Positions 45,094-53,957 of a stretch of DNA of 64,000 bases are shown here, one piece after another (position 1 is the stretch's first letter; each line of letters opens with the position of its first letter). Under the pieces are notes generated by a model. It made no database searches and was not told where the DNA came from. It saw only the letters and a program-made list of their open reading frames with translations. The stretch comes from an uncultured Bacteroides sp. (GTDB taxonomy: Bacteria > Bacteroidota > Bacteroidia > Bacteroidales > Bacteroidaceae): positions 3,439,258-3,503,257 of the forward strand of contig NZ_OY782578.1 in the NCBI RefSeq assembly GCF_963677945.1. The letters run 5' to 3'. Made by a program: the position numbers and the translations under genes.

Positions 45094-45113
45094 ATGTCGC
45101 AAATTTACGACAT
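45094..45113 (-). promoter_or_regulatory. 20-bp dyad overlapping the hemerythrin operon promoter
   Basis: The minus strand reads ATGTCGTAAATTTGCGACAT, a palindrome with a single mismatched pair. The -7 element TAAATTTG (45100-45107) lies in its centre, so a bound protein would block the polymerase. The TGTCG-N8-CGACA shape is of the CRP/FNR type. Confidence 0.6.
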
Positions 45114-45149
45114 TATCTATAATGTAATCAATCACTAAATATAGGTATT

Positions 45150-45335
45150 TTAATGACAACTGCTCATTTTGCTGCCACTTTTATTTTTTATCATATTTTT
45201 AAGCTCACAACCGGAACAGCCTGAACAACTACCACATTTTGATTGACTTCCTGCTTCACGTTTTCTAAAAATAGAGAAAACCACATAACCCAACGCTACA
45301 AAAACAATTGTTAAAACTATAATATTTTGTACCAT
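45150..45335 (-). CDS. FeoB-associated Cys-rich membrane protein
   Basis: The 61-residue protein has one N-terminal membrane helix (about 4-22) and a short Cys-rich tail (KCGSCSGCSGCELKN, with a final Cys near the end). This is the pattern of the small FeoB-associated protein family. Its place 10 bases after feoAB supports a role in ferrous iron uptake, perhaps in handing over or sensing iron. The molecular role is unknown. Confidence 0.85.
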   Translation of the reverse strand: MVQNIIVLTIVFVALGYVVFSIFRKREAGSQSKCGSCSGCSGCELKNMIKNKSGSKMSSCH

Positions 45336-45345
45336 AATTTATAGA

Positions 45346-47832
45346 TTAAATAATTAGACTTCCAATCTGATAAGTCAGAAAAGCTACAATCCAGGCTATC
45401 CCTGTTGTATACACAATTGTAAATACCGCCCACTTCCAGTCTGATTCTTTTTTTATTGCAGCTACAACTGCCATGCAAGGAAAATAGATTAGTACAAAGA
45501 GCATAAATCCAAAGGCCACCAAAGGGGTGAATACTTTCTGACCTACCAACGCACCACTTGTGTATTCCTGCTGCTGGAGCTTTTCAATCAGACTACCCGA
45601 ATTTTCATCAGCTGCCAAATCGGCATGATAAAGAATACCCATAGAACCAACCACAATCTCTTTAGCCGCAAGTCCGGTAATGATACTAACACCTATTTTC
45701 CAGTCAAACCCAAGAGGCTTGATTACCGGTTCTATAAAATGCCCTAAGCGACCAATATAAGATAGTTCTTGATGCTCTGATACTTTCAACAGTTCCAGCT
45801 CAGCCGTCTTTGATTGTTTTACCGAATCGGGCAAAACTGTATTTGCATTTACAGATTCTATCTTCGCATCATAATCACTTGAATATTTCACTTCGCGAGG
45901 ATAATAGCTCAAGGCCCATATAAATATAGAAGCAAGCAGAATCACCGTTCCCATTTTACGCAGATACTGAGACCCTTTATGCCACATGTGAATAGTTGTA
46001 TTTTTAAGAGTAGGAATTCTGTAAGGAGGCAATTCCATTACAAACGGTACATCTTGCTTAGAGAATATTGTATTCTTAAATACTAAAGCAACCAATATGG
46101 CAATTATAATCCCGATAATATAAACTGAGAACAGCACCAATCCCTGATTTTTAGGAAAGAAGGCTGAGATCAACAATATATACACCGGCAACCTGGCACT
46201 ACACGACATAAAAGGAGTGATAAGCATTGTAAGCATTCTATCCTTACGGTTCTCCAGCGTGCGTGTTGCCATAATAGCAGGCACGTTACATCCAAAACCC
46301 ATTAATAATGGAATAAAAGATTTTCCATGCAGTCCTATTTTATGCATTAGTTTATCCATAATAAAAGAGACTCTTGCCATATAACCGGTATCTTCCATTA
46401 AGGAAATAAAAAAGAATAGAATCAGGATATTAGGAAGGAATACAATTACACCACCCACACCGGCTATAACCCCGTCTACTAATAAATCTTTCAGAGCACC
46501 TTCGGGCATTACACTGCTTACAAACTCACCTATATACCCCACTCCTGCATCTATCCAATCCATAGGATAACTGCCTAAGGTAAAGGTTGTTTGAAACATA
46601 AGCCACATAAAGAAAAAGAAGATAGGGAAACCTAGAATTTTATGCGTCAGCAAATTATCTATCTCCCGACTTTTTTTACGCTTATCAACTTTGCCCTCTA
46701 CCATCGTTTCGCCTAAAGCTCCTGTAATAAAGCCGTATTTTGCATCAGTGATTATAGTTTCCGAATTCTCTCCATATTCCTTTTCCAGCTTCTGAATTTC
46801 GGTGTTAACTTTCTCAGATATCACATTAAAATTACTGCTCTTGCTCAAAGCTGACAAAGTTGTTTTATCATTTTCGAGTAGTTTGATGGCTGCATATCTG
46901 GTAGAATATACATTTGCAACAGCTTTATCCTGATGAATAAGTGACTGAATTTTAGAGATGGAACTCTCAATGGTATTTCCATAATTGATATTCACATTCC
47001 TTACCGTTGAGTCTTTTTCCTCATAAACATTTATTATCTTACTCATCAGTTCGGTTATACCTAAACCTTTTACGGCAACAGTTGGAACAATGGGAATACC
47101 CATCATCTTTCCCAATGTATAATAATCAAGCTTTACTCCTTTTGCCTCCAGTTCGTCATACATATTTAAAGCAATCACTACTTTAATATTCATGTCGATA
47201 AGCTGAGTAGTAAGAAATAGATTACGTTCCAGATTGGAAGCATCAATCACATTAACCACTACATCTGGTTTGTTTTCAATAATATGAGAACGGACATACA
47301 ATTCCTCCGGAGTATATTCTGTAATAGAATAAGTTCCAGGCAGGTCCACAATCTTTAGCTCGTAACCATCTTGTTTCACATAAGCTTCCTTGGAATCTAC
47401 CGTAACCCCACCATAGTTTCCTACCCTCTCGTGCGAACCGGAAGCATAGTTGAACAAGGTTGTTTTACCACAATTAGGATTACCTACCAAAGCTATATTT
47501 ATTAAACGACCCTTTTCCTTTTCTACCGTTTTCTGTATATTATCTAGAAAAGTACCTTCAAAAGCCGGTTGCTCCACCTGTTGCGCATTATTTACCGAAG
47601 TAACTTCAATCAGCGCAGCTTCACTACGCCTCAATGAAACGTTATAGCCCATTATTTCATACTCTACAGGATCCTGCAAAGGAGCATTCTTAATTACCTT
47701 TACTGTTTTACCTTTCACAAACCCCATTTCAGTGATTCTTTTTCGGAAGGCTCCGTGACCTTTTACATTAACTATCACCCCTGTTTCGCCATTCTGCAAT
47801 CCTGACAACTGCATACTTTTATCTTTTTCCAT
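45346..47832 (-). CDS. feoB: Fused FeoA-FeoB ferrous iron transporter
   Basis: The 828-residue protein begins with a FeoA SH3-like domain (about 5-80, with GFVKGKTVKVIKNAPLQDP), then the FeoB G domain with ALVGNPNCGKTTLFN (G1), DLPGTYSI (G3) and NMYDE (G4), and a polytopic membrane part with two Gate motifs (GFGCNVPAI with the conserved Cys; LIYFPCMA). It imports Fe(II) across the inner membrane. Fusion of FeoA to FeoB is common in Bacteroidetes. The order porin-feoAB-small Cys-rich protein forms one operon, and the gap to the porin gene is 12 bases. Confidence 0.96.
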   Translation of the reverse strand: MEKDKSMQLSGLQNGETGVIVNVKGHGAFRKRITEMGFVKGKTVKVIKNAPLQDPVEYEIMGYNVSLRRSEAALIEVTSVNNAQQVEQPAFEGTFLDNIQKTVEKEKGRLINIALVGNPNCGKTTLFNYASGSHERVGNYGGVTVDSKEAYVKQDGYELKIVDLPGTYSITEYTPEELYVRSHIIENKPDVVVNVIDASNLERNLFLTTQLIDMNIKVVIALNMYDELEAKGVKLDYYTLGKMMGIPIVPTVAVKGLGITELMSKIINVYEEKDSTVRNVNINYGNTIESSISKIQSLIHQDKAVANVYSTRYAAIKLLENDKTTLSALSKSSNFNVISEKVNTEIQKLEKEYGENSETIITDAKYGFITGALGETMVEGKVDKRKKSREIDNLLTHKILGFPIFFFFMWLMFQTTFTLGSYPMDWIDAGVGYIGEFVSSVMPEGALKDLLVDGVIAGVGGVIVFLPNILILFFFISLMEDTGYMARVSFIMDKLMHKIGLHGKSFIPLLMGFGCNVPAIMATRTLENRKDRMLTMLITPFMSCSARLPVYILLISAFFPKNQGLVLFSVYIIGIIIAILVALVFKNTIFSKQDVPFVMELPPYRIPTLKNTTIHMWHKGSQYLRKMGTVILLASIFIWALSYYPREVKYSSDYDAKIESVNANTVLPDSVKQSKTAELELLKVSEHQELSYIGRLGHFIEPVIKPLGFDWKIGVSIITGLAAKEIVVGSMGILYHADLAADENSGSLIEKLQQQEYTSGALVGQKVFTPLVAFGFMLFVLIYFPCMAVVAAIKKESDWKWAVFTIVYTTGIAWIVAFLTYQIGSLII

Positions 47833-47844
47833 ATCAATTACTAT

Positions 47845-48993
47845 TTAAAAACTAATACCAAACCGCATGTTACAAGTAAAGCAATTATCTAACGTCTCAC
47901 CTGTTCCTGCCGGGTTAATTACATATTGAATATCCGGCTGAATAAATATATTCTTTGTTAATTGATAGTGACAAGTAAGCTCTATAGTTGTTTCGCTGCT
48001 TAATCCATCAGTAAAGTGTTGATGAGCAATGGCTAGTCCAAGGACATCTGAACCATTTTCAGAGAACAATCCGGTATAATTGGTTCCAAGTCCTATATAA
48101 TAATTATTGGTACTTACGTCCGATGGACTGTATCCCAATTGTGTAAACAAACCAAAAGATTTATTATTGAGTTTCCACACTTCCTGATCACCATAAGCAT
48201 AAAAACCTACCAAGTTATAATCGGGAGAATTAATTACTCCATTCTTATTAAATCTATGTTTATGCGAATAAGCACCCAGTTTATAAGTACCGGGAAGTGA
48301 ATTAACAGTTGTATTATACTGAAGCTCTGTGATAGCTAAAACACCATCACCCGAAGACAAACGCCATTTAACGTTATAGGGATTAAATTTAAAATCTGTA
48401 GGATTACCATCATATACTGCGCCCAATAAAGATATTTTTTCAGAGGGGCTCCATTTAGCAGTTACCCCCAATGTAGTAAGCGGAAAGATTGGTGCTGAAA
48501 AATTAGTTGAAATAACTGGTAAAATGCCAAACGAACTATTCATAAAGAGAGCTCCGTACCGGGAATTAGAAAACTCCACATTCAAATCCTGTAAACCAAC
48601 AGTAAGCTCAACTTTATTCAATACTTGCTTGTACCAAAGTTCCTGAAGATAGGAATGATTTCCAGCCTCTATATTCGATACAACCTGCATATCACCAAGC
48701 ATATCAGCAGAAGGAGTTGCTCCATGGGTGGTTGCTGCATTTACATAAAACTGTCCCCCATTCCACAATTCGGCCTTTCCTGTATCAAAACCTAAACGAA
48801 GATTAGCCATTCCCAGGTAAGACGATCCGGTTTTTATTCCTCCCGAAAGATTATTTATAAGATCGCCCACATAGGATGCTTCGAAACTAAACGCTTCTTC
48901 TTTTTCTTTTGCAGCCTCCTGAGCAAAAAGAGAAGAAGTGCAAGATGAAAGGATTGCTAATAACAGAACTAACAACGACTTATTTCTTTTCAT
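47845..48993 (-). CDS. OprB-like porin in the feo operon
   Basis: The 382-residue protein has a signal peptide (about 1-24, ending LFAQ) and a beta-rich body of alternating strands that ends in Phe (NMRFGISF), as expected of an outer-membrane barrel. Segments such as ELWYKQVLNKVELTVGLQDLNVEF resemble the carbohydrate-selective porin OprB family. As the first gene before feoAB, it may let iron or its small chelates across the outer membrane rather than sugars; that is inference from position. An inverted repeat CAGTGT-N8-ACACTG lies in its leader. Confidence 0.8.
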   Translation of the reverse strand: MKRNKSLLVLLLAILSSCTSSLFAQEAAKEKEEAFSFEASYVGDLINNLSGGIKTGSSYLGMANLRLGFDTGKAELWNGGQFYVNAATTHGATPSADMLGDMQVVSNIEAGNHSYLQELWYKQVLNKVELTVGLQDLNVEFSNSRYGALFMNSSFGILPVISTNFSAPIFPLTTLGVTAKWSPSEKISLLGAVYDGNPTDFKFNPYNVKWRLSSGDGVLAITELQYNTTVNSLPGTYKLGAYSHKHRFNKNGVINSPDYNLVGFYAYGDQEVWKLNNKSFGLFTQLGYSPSDVSTNNYYIGLGTNYTGLFSENGSDVLGLAIAHQHFTDGLSSETTIELTCHYQLTKNIFIQPDIQYVINPAGTGETLDNCFTCNMRFGISF

Positions 48994-48998
48994 TTTTA

Positions 48999-49026
48999 CA
49001 GTGTTTAAATTTACACTGCAAAATTA
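48999..49026 (-). promoter_or_regulatory. Promoter and dyad of the feo operon
   Basis: The minus-strand -7 element reads TAATTTTG followed by C (49019-49026). Just downstream, CAGTGT and ACACTG (48999-49004 and 49013-49018) form a dyad with 8 bases between, placed where a repressor such as an iron-responsive regulator could block transcription. Confidence 0.5.
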
Positions 49027-49124
49027 AGGCTACTCCAAGCCTCATGAAATACCTAAAAATCATTATAAATAAACTACTAATAACAATAAGTGAGTACTAA
49101 ATAGCTATTTTATTAAGAAAACCT

Positions 49125-49619
49125 CTAAATAATGATCGATAAAAATAAGTTATTAAGCAAAGAAGAAAGATGTTCCAGATGTTGTTTATCTACCTCATCG
49201 AAAGTATTTAGTTCGGCACTGTCTATATCAAGCACTCCCCATATTACTCCATCTTTAGCCAACGGAACCACAATCTCGGAACGAGAAAGAGAACTGCAGG
49301 CTATGTGACCAGGGAATGCATCAACATCGGACACCAACTGTGTACGTGCTTCTTTCCAGGCAGTTCCACAAACCCCTTTACCGTATCTGATACGTGTACA
49401 AGCTATCGGCCCCTGGAATGGGCCTAACACCAAATCATCACCTTTTACAAAATACACGCCAACCCAAAAAAAGTCAAAAGCATGCTTCAATGCGGCAACT
49501 GTATTCGACAGGTTAGCAATCAGATCTTCTTCATCTTCAATCAACGCTTTAATCTGAGATATCAGCGATTTATATTTTTCGTCTTTAGTTCCTTCTACTA
49601 TTTTAAGTGATTCGGCCAT
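49125..49619 (-). CDS. msrC: Free methionine-(R)-sulfoxide reductase (GAF domain)
   Basis: The 164-residue GAF-domain protein matches fRMsr enzymes, which reduce free Met-R-sulfoxide. The three expected Cys are present in ACTRIRYGKGVCGTAW and HIACSS, with the pocket segment VPLAKDGVIWGVLDIDS. The size is normal. It starts one base after the stop of the nucleotidase gene, so the two form an operon (nucleotidase first). Confidence 0.9.
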   Translation of the reverse strand: MAESLKIVEGTKDEKYKSLISQIKALIEDEEDLIANLSNTVAALKHAFDFFWVGVYFVKGDDLVLGPFQGPIACTRIRYGKGVCGTAWKEARTQLVSDVDAFPGHIACSSLSRSEIVVPLAKDGVIWGVLDIDSAELNTFDEVDKQHLEHLSSLLNNLFLSIII

Positions 49620-49620
49620 T

Positions 49621-51348
49621 TTAATCTTCTTTATTAAATAATAATTCCCTATCTCGTTTAGCAGCAGCTTTTGCCCATTTAGCAGGAATAAATTTCCATT
49701 GATTCATTGGTTTTGGAGATACAACACCTTTCGACTCAATATACTTCATGAGATAGAAACGTAAATCGTTAGGAAATGTAACAAGTATACGACTTTTCAA
49801 AGAATCCAGCGGAATACCTGCTCCTTTAGTCAGCAGCTCACCTCCTCCATTAGCACGGTATGAGTTAATGGCTACTTTATATTTTTTATTCAAATCAAAA
49901 GGTTTACCATTGCTCATTCGCAGAATACGCACCTTCTCTCCAGTCGGCTTTGTTACGTTTACAGTATAAACAACACCTGCAGCCGTATCAAAATTATAGC
50001 TGTAATTAACCAGGTCATACTTTCCGCCGTCATCTTGTTTAAGCAACAATAAATGATCTTCGGCACTTTTCATCTGATTAGTCCACATTGCATACGATTG
50101 CTCTATATAATTCTTAACTTCTTTACCCGTAAGCTCCATGGTATAAATCATATTTTCATAGGCATACAGCTTAAAAAGATCACGCATATATACGTCCCCT
50201 TTATAGATATAAGTATAGCCGGTTAATGGCGCTGTAAAGGAAATATCTGCCTGAGTTACTCCCAACTGAACAGAATGTATTATACCTAAAAATTCCGACG
50301 ATTTAAAAAGAGCATCACGACTGCTTATTGTTTTATCGAATTTACCAATAGGTCGGCTAACAAAGCTTTTCACTGCATCCAACTGAGAAGAAAAGTGACT
50401 AATAAATGCTTCATCAGCTGTATAATTAGACATTTTTTTCAATTTACCCGAACAGCTTTTACTTATCACTCTACCGTCTTCCATTTTCACCTTCAACATA
50501 ACATCAGAAACACGTTCTGCATCGTTTGCGGGATCTAAAACCAAAACCGAATCCCCTGCAACATTAACCACTTTACGATTATAGCAAGTATGATCATGTC
50601 CGGCAAATACTACATCAAATCCCGGAACATTCTTAGCTACTTCAAGTGATGCATTCTCATTGTACAACCCATTAAGTTTATAAGGGTCTATACCCGAGTG
50701 AAAGAGTCCAACTACAATATCCGGCTGTTCTTTTTCACGGATTATTTTCATCCATTTTTTAGCAGATACTTCCATATCTTCAAACCACAAACCACTCCAC
50801 ATTCTTTCATTTACCCATGCTGGAATTGAAGGAGTTATCAATCCAAGGACAGCTATTTTTACTCCATCGACAACGAATATTTTATATGGCTGCAGATAGT
50901 TGCTGCCGTCTTTACGCAATGTATTTGCCGAGAGAACCGGAACATTGCATTGCTTAATCCAGCGATCATAAATTGAATGACCGGTTTCCACATCATGATT
51001 TCCAAATGCCAAAGCATCGTATTTCATATAATTCAGCACTTCGGAGGCGATATGAGGCGAAATTGTATCTATGTAATTGTAATAATATACACTGGGCTGA
51101 CCTTGTAGAACATCGCCACCGTCAAACAACAGCACACGACCGGGAAACTTTTGTCGCTGTTCGTTAACAAAAGCACTTACACGAGCAAGGCTACCGCACC
51201 GCACTTTGTCATTAGTAAAGTCATAAGGAGTTAAATGCCCATGAACGTCTGATGTGTGAATTAGCTTTATAACTACGTCACGAGACTGTGCAAAGATTAT
51301 TCCGATAAAAAATATAGTTAGTAAAAAACAGACGATAAGTCTTTTCAT
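49621..51348 (-). CDS. Exported 5'-nucleotidase / 2',3'-cyclic phosphodiesterase family protein
   Basis: The 575-residue protein has a signal peptide (about 1-20) and the two-domain UshA layout. The metallophosphatase domain (about 25-310) carries HTSDVHGHL, FDGGDVLQG, FGNHDVETG, GLFHSG and FAGHDHT. The C-terminal nucleotide-specific domain (about 330-540) includes NSYRANGGGELLTKG. It should release phosphate and nucleosides from nucleotides in the periplasm. The gene precedes msrC and has a clear promoter. Confidence 0.92.
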   Translation of the reverse strand: MKRLIVCFLLTIFFIGIIFAQSRDVVIKLIHTSDVHGHLTPYDFTNDKVRCGSLARVSAFVNEQRQKFPGRVLLFDGGDVLQGQPSVYYYNYIDTISPHIASEVLNYMKYDALAFGNHDVETGHSIYDRWIKQCNVPVLSANTLRKDGSNYLQPYKIFVVDGVKIAVLGLITPSIPAWVNERMWSGLWFEDMEVSAKKWMKIIREKEQPDIVVGLFHSGIDPYKLNGLYNENASLEVAKNVPGFDVVFAGHDHTCYNRKVVNVAGDSVLVLDPANDAERVSDVMLKVKMEDGRVISKSCSGKLKKMSNYTADEAFISHFSSQLDAVKSFVSRPIGKFDKTISSRDALFKSSEFLGIIHSVQLGVTQADISFTAPLTGYTYIYKGDVYMRDLFKLYAYENMIYTMELTGKEVKNYIEQSYAMWTNQMKSAEDHLLLLKQDDGGKYDLVNYSYNFDTAAGVVYTVNVTKPTGEKVRILRMSNGKPFDLNKKYKVAINSYRANGGGELLTKGAGIPLDSLKSRILVTFPNDLRFYLMKYIESKGVVSPKPMNQWKFIPAKWAKAAAKRDRELLFNKED

Positions 51349-51370
51349 TATTAGCTTTTTAAATTCAATG

Positions 51371-51378
51371 CAAATTTA
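51371..51378 (-). promoter_or_regulatory. Promoter -7 element of the nucleotidase-msrC operon
   Basis: The minus strand reads TAAATTTG followed by C, 23 bases before the ATG at 51348. Confidence 0.66.
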
Positions 51379-51438
51379 ATAAATATAAATACAATTTTTG
51401 TATAATTATTCTAAAAAAGCATTAACCGACAAAAGAAA

Positions 51439-51498
51439 TTTATTGGCCAATAAACAAGCAACCATTGGTTAATAAATGATAATTATTGGCCAATAAAT
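51439..51498. promoter_or_regulatory. Three phased ATTGGYYAATAAA repeats
   Basis: Copies of ATTGGYYAATAAA start at 51442, 51464 and 51485, that is 22 and 21 bases apart or two helix turns. The outer two lie in palindromes (TTTATTGGCCAATAAA at 51439-51454, TTATTGGCCAATAA at 51483-51496). The array sits about 60-120 bases upstream of the nucleotidase -7 element, where an activator could bind. Confidence 0.5.
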
Positions 51499-51628
51499 TC
51501 GATCATTTCATATGTAAACAACTATTATTTTCGAATCCCTGTTATAGCCTGGCTTTTCTGATTAAAAAAGAGCAAATTGAACAGTTTATAATTTATTATA
51601 AATAATATATTTAATCTTTTATTTATTC

Positions 51629-51753
51629 GTGGCCCTTTCGGTGGCCCTTTACATTTTTTAAGGGTCACTTATCCACCTAACAACAAGTAATTTAAGTCCA
51701 TTTTTAGGGTGGCCCTTTTGTGGGCCCGTTTATTTATGTTAAAGGGTCACTAT
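51629..51753. repeat. Duplicated inverted-repeat unit upstream of tex
   Basis: Two units of about 43 bases (51629-51671 and 51709-51753, offset 80-82) each begin GTGGCCCTTT and end AAGGGTCACT. The two ends are themselves inverted (GTGRCCCTTT), so each unit can fold. The second ends about 20 bases before the tex -7 element. Confidence 0.6.
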
Positions 51754-51771
51754 TTTTCCACTAAAAATTGG

Positions 51772-51779
51772 TATCTTTG
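51772..51779 (+). promoter_or_regulatory. Promoter -7 element of tex
   Basis: TATCTTTG lies 31 bases before the ATG at 51811 and rules out the in-frame ATG at 51709 as the start. Confidence 0.68.
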
Positions 51780-51810
51780 TTATTTAGAAACTATAGCAAA
51801 ATGCGATAAA

Positions 51811-53949
51811 ATGGAGTTATTTCACAAAATGATTTCTTCGGCACTTAACATTGCCGTGAAACAAATAAGTAGCACATTGTCACTTCTAAACGATGGAGCT
51901 ACAATTCCTTTCATCAGTAGGTATCGTAAGGAAGCCACTGGCGGTTTGGACGAGGTTCAGATAGGAAACATCAAAGAACAATACGATAAACTTTGCGAGC
52001 TTAACAAGCGCAAGGAAACCATACTAAGCACAATCGAAGAACAAAGCAAACTAACGCCTGAGCTTAAAAACAGAATTGAAGCCTGCTGGGACAGTACGGA
52101 ACTGGAAGATATTTACCTGCCTTACAAACCTAAACGGAAAACCCGCGCAGAAGTGGCCCGTCAAAAGGGACTTGAGCCGCTGGCTACACTGTTGATGCTG
52201 CAACGGGAAAACAACCTATCTGCAAGAGCTGAAGCTTTTGTGAAAGGAGATGTGAAGGATGCGGATGATGCTTTGAAAGGTGCACGTGACATTATTGCCG
52301 AGCAGGTTAATGAAGATGAACGTGCTCGTAATCAGGTTCGTAATCTTTTTGGCAGACAAGCCATTATTTCGGCTAAAGTTGTAAAAGGCAAGGAAGAGGA
52401 AGCGGCTAAATACCAGGACTATTTCGATTTTTCGGAGCCGCTTAAGAAATGTACTTCCCATCGTCTTTTGGCTATTCGCCGGGGCGAAGCGGAAGGGCTA
52501 CTAAAAGTGAGCATCTCTCCCGACGATGAGGAATGCACCGAACGTCTGGAACGTTTGTACGTACGCAGCAACAACGAGTGCGGAGCGCAGGTGGCCGAAG
52601 CTGTAAAGGATGGATATAAACGATTATTGAAGCCATCTATAGAAACTGAATTCTCTGCATCTTCGAAAGAGGCTGCCGACCAGGAAGCTATCCGTGTTTT
52701 TGCCGAGAACCTGCGTCAATTACTCCTTGCTGCTCCGTTGGGACAAAAAAGGGTACTGGGATTGGATCCGGGATACAGAACCGGTTGTAAGCTGGTGTGT
52801 CTGGATGCACAGGGCAACTTAGTTCATAACGAAGCTATCTACCCTCACCCACCTCAGAATGAAAAACTGATGGCTGCAAAGAAGGTTACAAAGCTAGTTG
52901 AAGCTTATGATATACAGGCTATTGCCATTGGCAATGGAACGGCAAGTCGTGAAACAGAAGCATTTATCACTTCCTTGCGTTTCGATCGTGAAGTACAGGT
53001 ATTTGTGGTAAGCGAAAACGGTGCGTCTATCTATTCGGCATCTAAAACTGCCCGCGATGAGTTTCCGGAATACGACGTAACAGTTCGCGGGGCTGTTTCT
53101 ATCGGCCGACGGTTAATGGATCCTCTTGCCGAATTGGTAAAGATAGACCCAAAATCGATTGGTGTAGGGCAATATCAGCACGATGTAGATCAGGGAAAAC
53201 TGAAAAAATCACTAGATCAGACTGTAGAGAACTGCGTAAACTCGGTAGGTGTAAATCTGAACACAGCCAGCACTCACCTGCTGACTTATATATCCGGCCT
53301 TGGACCTCAACTGGCTCAGAATATAGTTAATTTCCGGACTGAGAACGGAGCTTTCAACTCACGCAAACAACTATTGAAAGTCCCTCGTATGGGAGCCAAG
53401 GCTTTTGAGCAATGTGCCGGATTCTTACGTATCCCTAAAGCTGACAATCCTCTGGATAACTCGGCTGTTCACCCGGAAAGTTATCACATTGTGGAACAGA
53501 TGGCAAAGGATTTGCAATGTACTGTAGAGGAGCTTATCAAGAACAAAGAACTTAGGGCTAAAATAAAGCTTGAGAAGTACGTTACACCAACCGTAGGTAT
53601 GCCTACGCTGAACGATATAATGCAAGAACTTGAGAAACCGGGAAGAGACCCACGCTCAACCATTCAGGTATTTGAGTTCGACAAAAATGTGAAGAGCATA
53701 GCCGATTTGCAGGAAGGCATGATTCTTCCGGGAATAGTTACCAACATCACCAACTTTGGTTGTTTTGTGGATGTAGGTATCAAAGAAAACGGACTGGTAC
53801 ACATTTCACAGCTAGCCGACAAGTTTATAAGCGACCCAACCGAAATAGTATCCATCCATCAGCACGTAATGGTACGTGTAGACAGCGTGGATATGAGCAG
53901 AAAACGGGTACAGCTTAGTATGAAAGGAATTGATCAAAAACTTAATTAA
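51811..53949 (+). CDS. tex: Tex-family RNA-binding transcriptional accessory protein
   Basis: The 712-residue protein has the full Tex order: N-terminal helical region with ATIPFISRYRKEATGGLDE, the YqgF/RNase H-like domain (about 320-450, VLGLDPGYRTGCKL), a helix-hairpin-helix pair (about 485-560, with LLTYISGLGPQLAQNIV), and a C-terminal S1 RNA-binding domain (about 635-710, LPGIVTNITNFGCFVDVG). Tex links RNA binding to transcription and toxin or stress gene control in several bacteria. The start is chosen at MELFHKMISSALN from conservation and the promoter position. Confidence 0.95.
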   Translation: MELFHKMISSALNIAVKQISSTLSLLNDGATIPFISRYRKEATGGLDEVQIGNIKEQYDKLCELNKRKETILSTIEEQSKLTPELKNRIEACWDSTELEDIYLPYKPKRKTRAEVARQKGLEPLATLLMLQRENNLSARAEAFVKGDVKDADDALKGARDIIAEQVNEDERARNQVRNLFGRQAIISAKVVKGKEEEAAKYQDYFDFSEPLKKCTSHRLLAIRRGEAEGLLKVSISPDDEECTERLERLYVRSNNECGAQVAEAVKDGYKRLLKPSIETEFSASSKEAADQEAIRVFAENLRQLLLAAPLGQKRVLGLDPGYRTGCKLVCLDAQGNLVHNEAIYPHPPQNEKLMAAKKVTKLVEAYDIQAIAIGNGTASRETEAFITSLRFDREVQVFVVSENGASIYSASKTARDEFPEYDVTVRGAVSIGRRLMDPLAELVKIDPKSIGVGQYQHDVDQGKLKKSLDQTVENCVNSVGVNLNTASTHLLTYISGLGPQLAQNIVNFRTENGAFNSRKQLLKVPRMGAKAFEQCAGFLRIPKADNPLDNSAVHPESYHIVEQMAKDLQCTVEELIKNKELRAKIKLEKYVTPTVGMPTLNDIMQELEKPGRDPRSTIQVFEFDKNVKSIADLQEGMILPGIVTNITNFGCFVDVGIKENGLVHISQLADKFISDPTEIVSIHQHVMVRVDSVDMSRKRVQLSMKGIDQKLN

Positions 53950-53957
53950 TAAGAAAT

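Noticed and set aside
51525-51550. TTCGAATCCC motif resembling a tRNA T loop, considered as an integration-site remnant
   Set aside because: No other tRNA arm can be drawn around it and no integrase or matching repeat is seen.
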